The notes under the pieces were generated by a model, which saw only the letters and a program-made list of their open reading frames with translations, made no database searches and was not told the origin of the DNA. The translations under genes and the position numbers were made by a program. Positions 37,512-37,998 of a stretch of 37,998 nt of DNA are shown in pieces (the stretch's first letter is position 1; the number at the start of each line of letters is the position of its first letter). The DNA comes from Actinidia chinensis (taxonomy: Eukaryota > Streptophyta > Magnoliopsida > Ericales > Actinidiaceae), in NCBI GenBank assembly GCA_009663005.1, contig VIGQ01002343.1:1-37998 (forward strand), written 5' to 3'.

Positions 37512-37998
37512 TAAATGCGTATAGGGTATATTTTAGAAAGGATAAGTGTTAAAAATCGACAAAAAAGTTGTAAAAAGGGGACTTCCAAGCAGGTCACCCA
37601 TCCTGACATTGCACCCGTGCATGCCCGCTTAACTTTGAAGTTCAAACGAGATCTATACATTTGTACCAATATGATCGCGAAGGTATGTTGGTTCACCTTT
37701 TCAATTCATATGGACCTATCGACCTCCAAGTGTTAAAAATCGACAAAAAGGGTGTAAAAAGGGGACTTCCCGGTGGGTCACCCATCCTGACATTGTAGCC
37801 GTCCATGCACGCTTAACTTCAAAGTACAAACAGGATCAATACATTTGTACCATTATGATCGCGAAGGTATGTTGGTTCAACTTTTCTATTCATATGGACC
37901 TATCGACCTCCAATCATCCGTTTTCTCCCTATCGAACCGTAGCGTAACGGGTGAAATTTAATGTGTTAAAACTAATCGTTTCATTACCTCCATCTGTA
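37512..37998 (-). repeat. Right copy of the distant repeated block, cut by the window end
   Basis: Carries the same ordered variants as 34868-35358 and is cleaner. It ends at the window edge in CATCTGTA, so the higher-order repeat probably continues beyond. Offsets among the marks are constant within the indel noise. Confidence 0.8.
37593..37776 (-). repeat. Short monomer S16, 184 bp
   Basis: Clean unit, junction GACCTCCAAGTG at 37721-37732. Partner of S15 nine monomers (2645 bp) later. Confidence 0.88.

Larger units (their letters stand above)
1..37998 (-). repeat. 5S rDNA-derived satellite array, 126 monomers, strand given as 5S-like sense
   Basis: The same unit repeats head to tail across the entire window without inversion. 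Using the first base of the GTCACCCATCC core as anchor, 126 cores are visible; anchor lists are given in the four regional entries. Clean neighbours are 312-314 bp apart (for example 17107, 17419, 17733 and 30873, 31187, 31501). Read on the minus strand, each unit holds a 5S-rRNA-like segment of about 117 bp followed by a spacer of about 195 bp. Known plant 5S rDNA is tandem with units of a few hundred bp, so unit size and head-to-tail order fit descent from a 5S array. The array has no visible boundary on either side. Placement (centromeric, pericentromeric, interstitial) cannot be told from the sequence. Confidence 0.95.
24406..37998 (-). repeat. Right region: mixed full monomers, short monomers after 29 kb
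   Basis: Core anchors lie at 24406, 24713, 25049, 25370, 25678, 25991, 26294, 26612, 26926, 27230, 27545, 27856, 28175, 28512, 28836, 29139, 29320, 29632, 29945, 30258, 30561, 30873, 31187, 31501, 31811, 31994, 32305, 32618, 32770, 33082, 33514, 33817, 34024, 34330, 34635, 34948, 35132, 35445, 35748, 36070, 36362, 36669, 36976, 37279, 37593 and 37777. Subtypes A, B, C and E all occur. Short units start at 29139, 31811, 32618, 33817, 34948 and 37593. The interval 33082-33514 is long because of the insert at 33199-33319. Spacing of short units is irregular except for two 9-monomer steps (29139 to 31811 and 34948 to 37593). Confidence 0.85.

Noticed and set aside
1..37998. Many open frames of 60-171 codons on both strands, often sharing peptides such as SRWVTHPDIAPVHARLTSKF
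   Set aside because: They are translations of the same repeat in different phases, start and stop at random with each indel, and overlap on both strands. The shared peptide is the 5S-like segment read backwards. None has domain-like content or a consistent length.
1..37998. Functional 5S rRNA gene cluster
   Set aside because: Plant 5S rRNA is almost invariant, while these copies differ at about a quarter of positions, lack terminal helix pairing and lack the intermediate element.
1..37998. CRISPR array or other prokaryotic repeat system
   Set aside because: The units are about 313 bp, repeated throughout with no short-repeat and unique-spacer pattern, and derive from a plant-type 5S unit.
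1..37998. Inverted or mixed-orientation monomers
   Set aside because: All 126 cores read in the same direction; I found no reverse-oriented core on scanning.

Overview
The whole window is one tandem satellite array, and I see no protein-coding gene in it. I counted 126 monomers from a conserved core that reads GTCACCCATCC on the + strand. 108 of the 125 core-to-core intervals are full length: about 312-314 bp where the sequence is clean, and about 290-355 bp where it is indel-rich. 16 intervals are short (152-207 bp, mostly about 184 bp). The array runs off both ends of the window. ||| Main result: each monomer carries, on the minus strand, a degenerate 5S rRNA gene of about 117 bp. The rest is a spacer of about 195 bp in full monomers or about 66 bp in most short ones. 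My hand alignment of the consensus to a land-plant 5S rRNA recalled from memory gives about 73% identity (31 mismatches and 1 gap over 118 positions). The conserved blocks are the box A region (AGTTAAGCGTGC), the box C region (AGGATGGGTGACC) and GGGAAGTCCTC. These are the plant, not animal, forms of those blocks, so the host is most likely a land plant. A TATA-like TATGAATA at about -28, a C at -1 and a T-run just past the 3' end are also in place, as expected for a plant 5S unit. The 5' end and the intermediate element are diverged and terminal helix pairing is lost, so I call it a 5S rDNA-derived satellite of 5S-like pseudogenes rather than working 5S rDNA. ||| Layout. 1-5686: full monomers of mixed subtypes, a rare AT-rich subtype (E) at about 1.65 and 2.94 kb, and one 73-bp foreign insert at 4421-4493. 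5687-12561: short (S) and full (F) monomers intermixed, settling into a 7-monomer higher-order repeat S-F-S-F-S-F-F of about 1.8 kb. 12562-24405: full monomers only, in a 6-monomer higher-order repeat of about 1.9 kb, with one repeat length replaced by three copies of a dimer at 20274-21857. 24406-37998: mixed full monomers, with S monomers returning after 29 kb, subtype E again at 25.2 and 26.8 kb, a second foreign insert (about 121 bp, 33199-33319), and a 9-monomer period of about 2.65 kb near the right end. ||| Clean stretches alternate with stretches full of single-base indels. This looks more like uneven long-read consensus quality than biology, so monomer counts and junctions are more reliable than individual bases. 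The short open frames that recur through the window are translations of the repeat and should not be annotated as genes.
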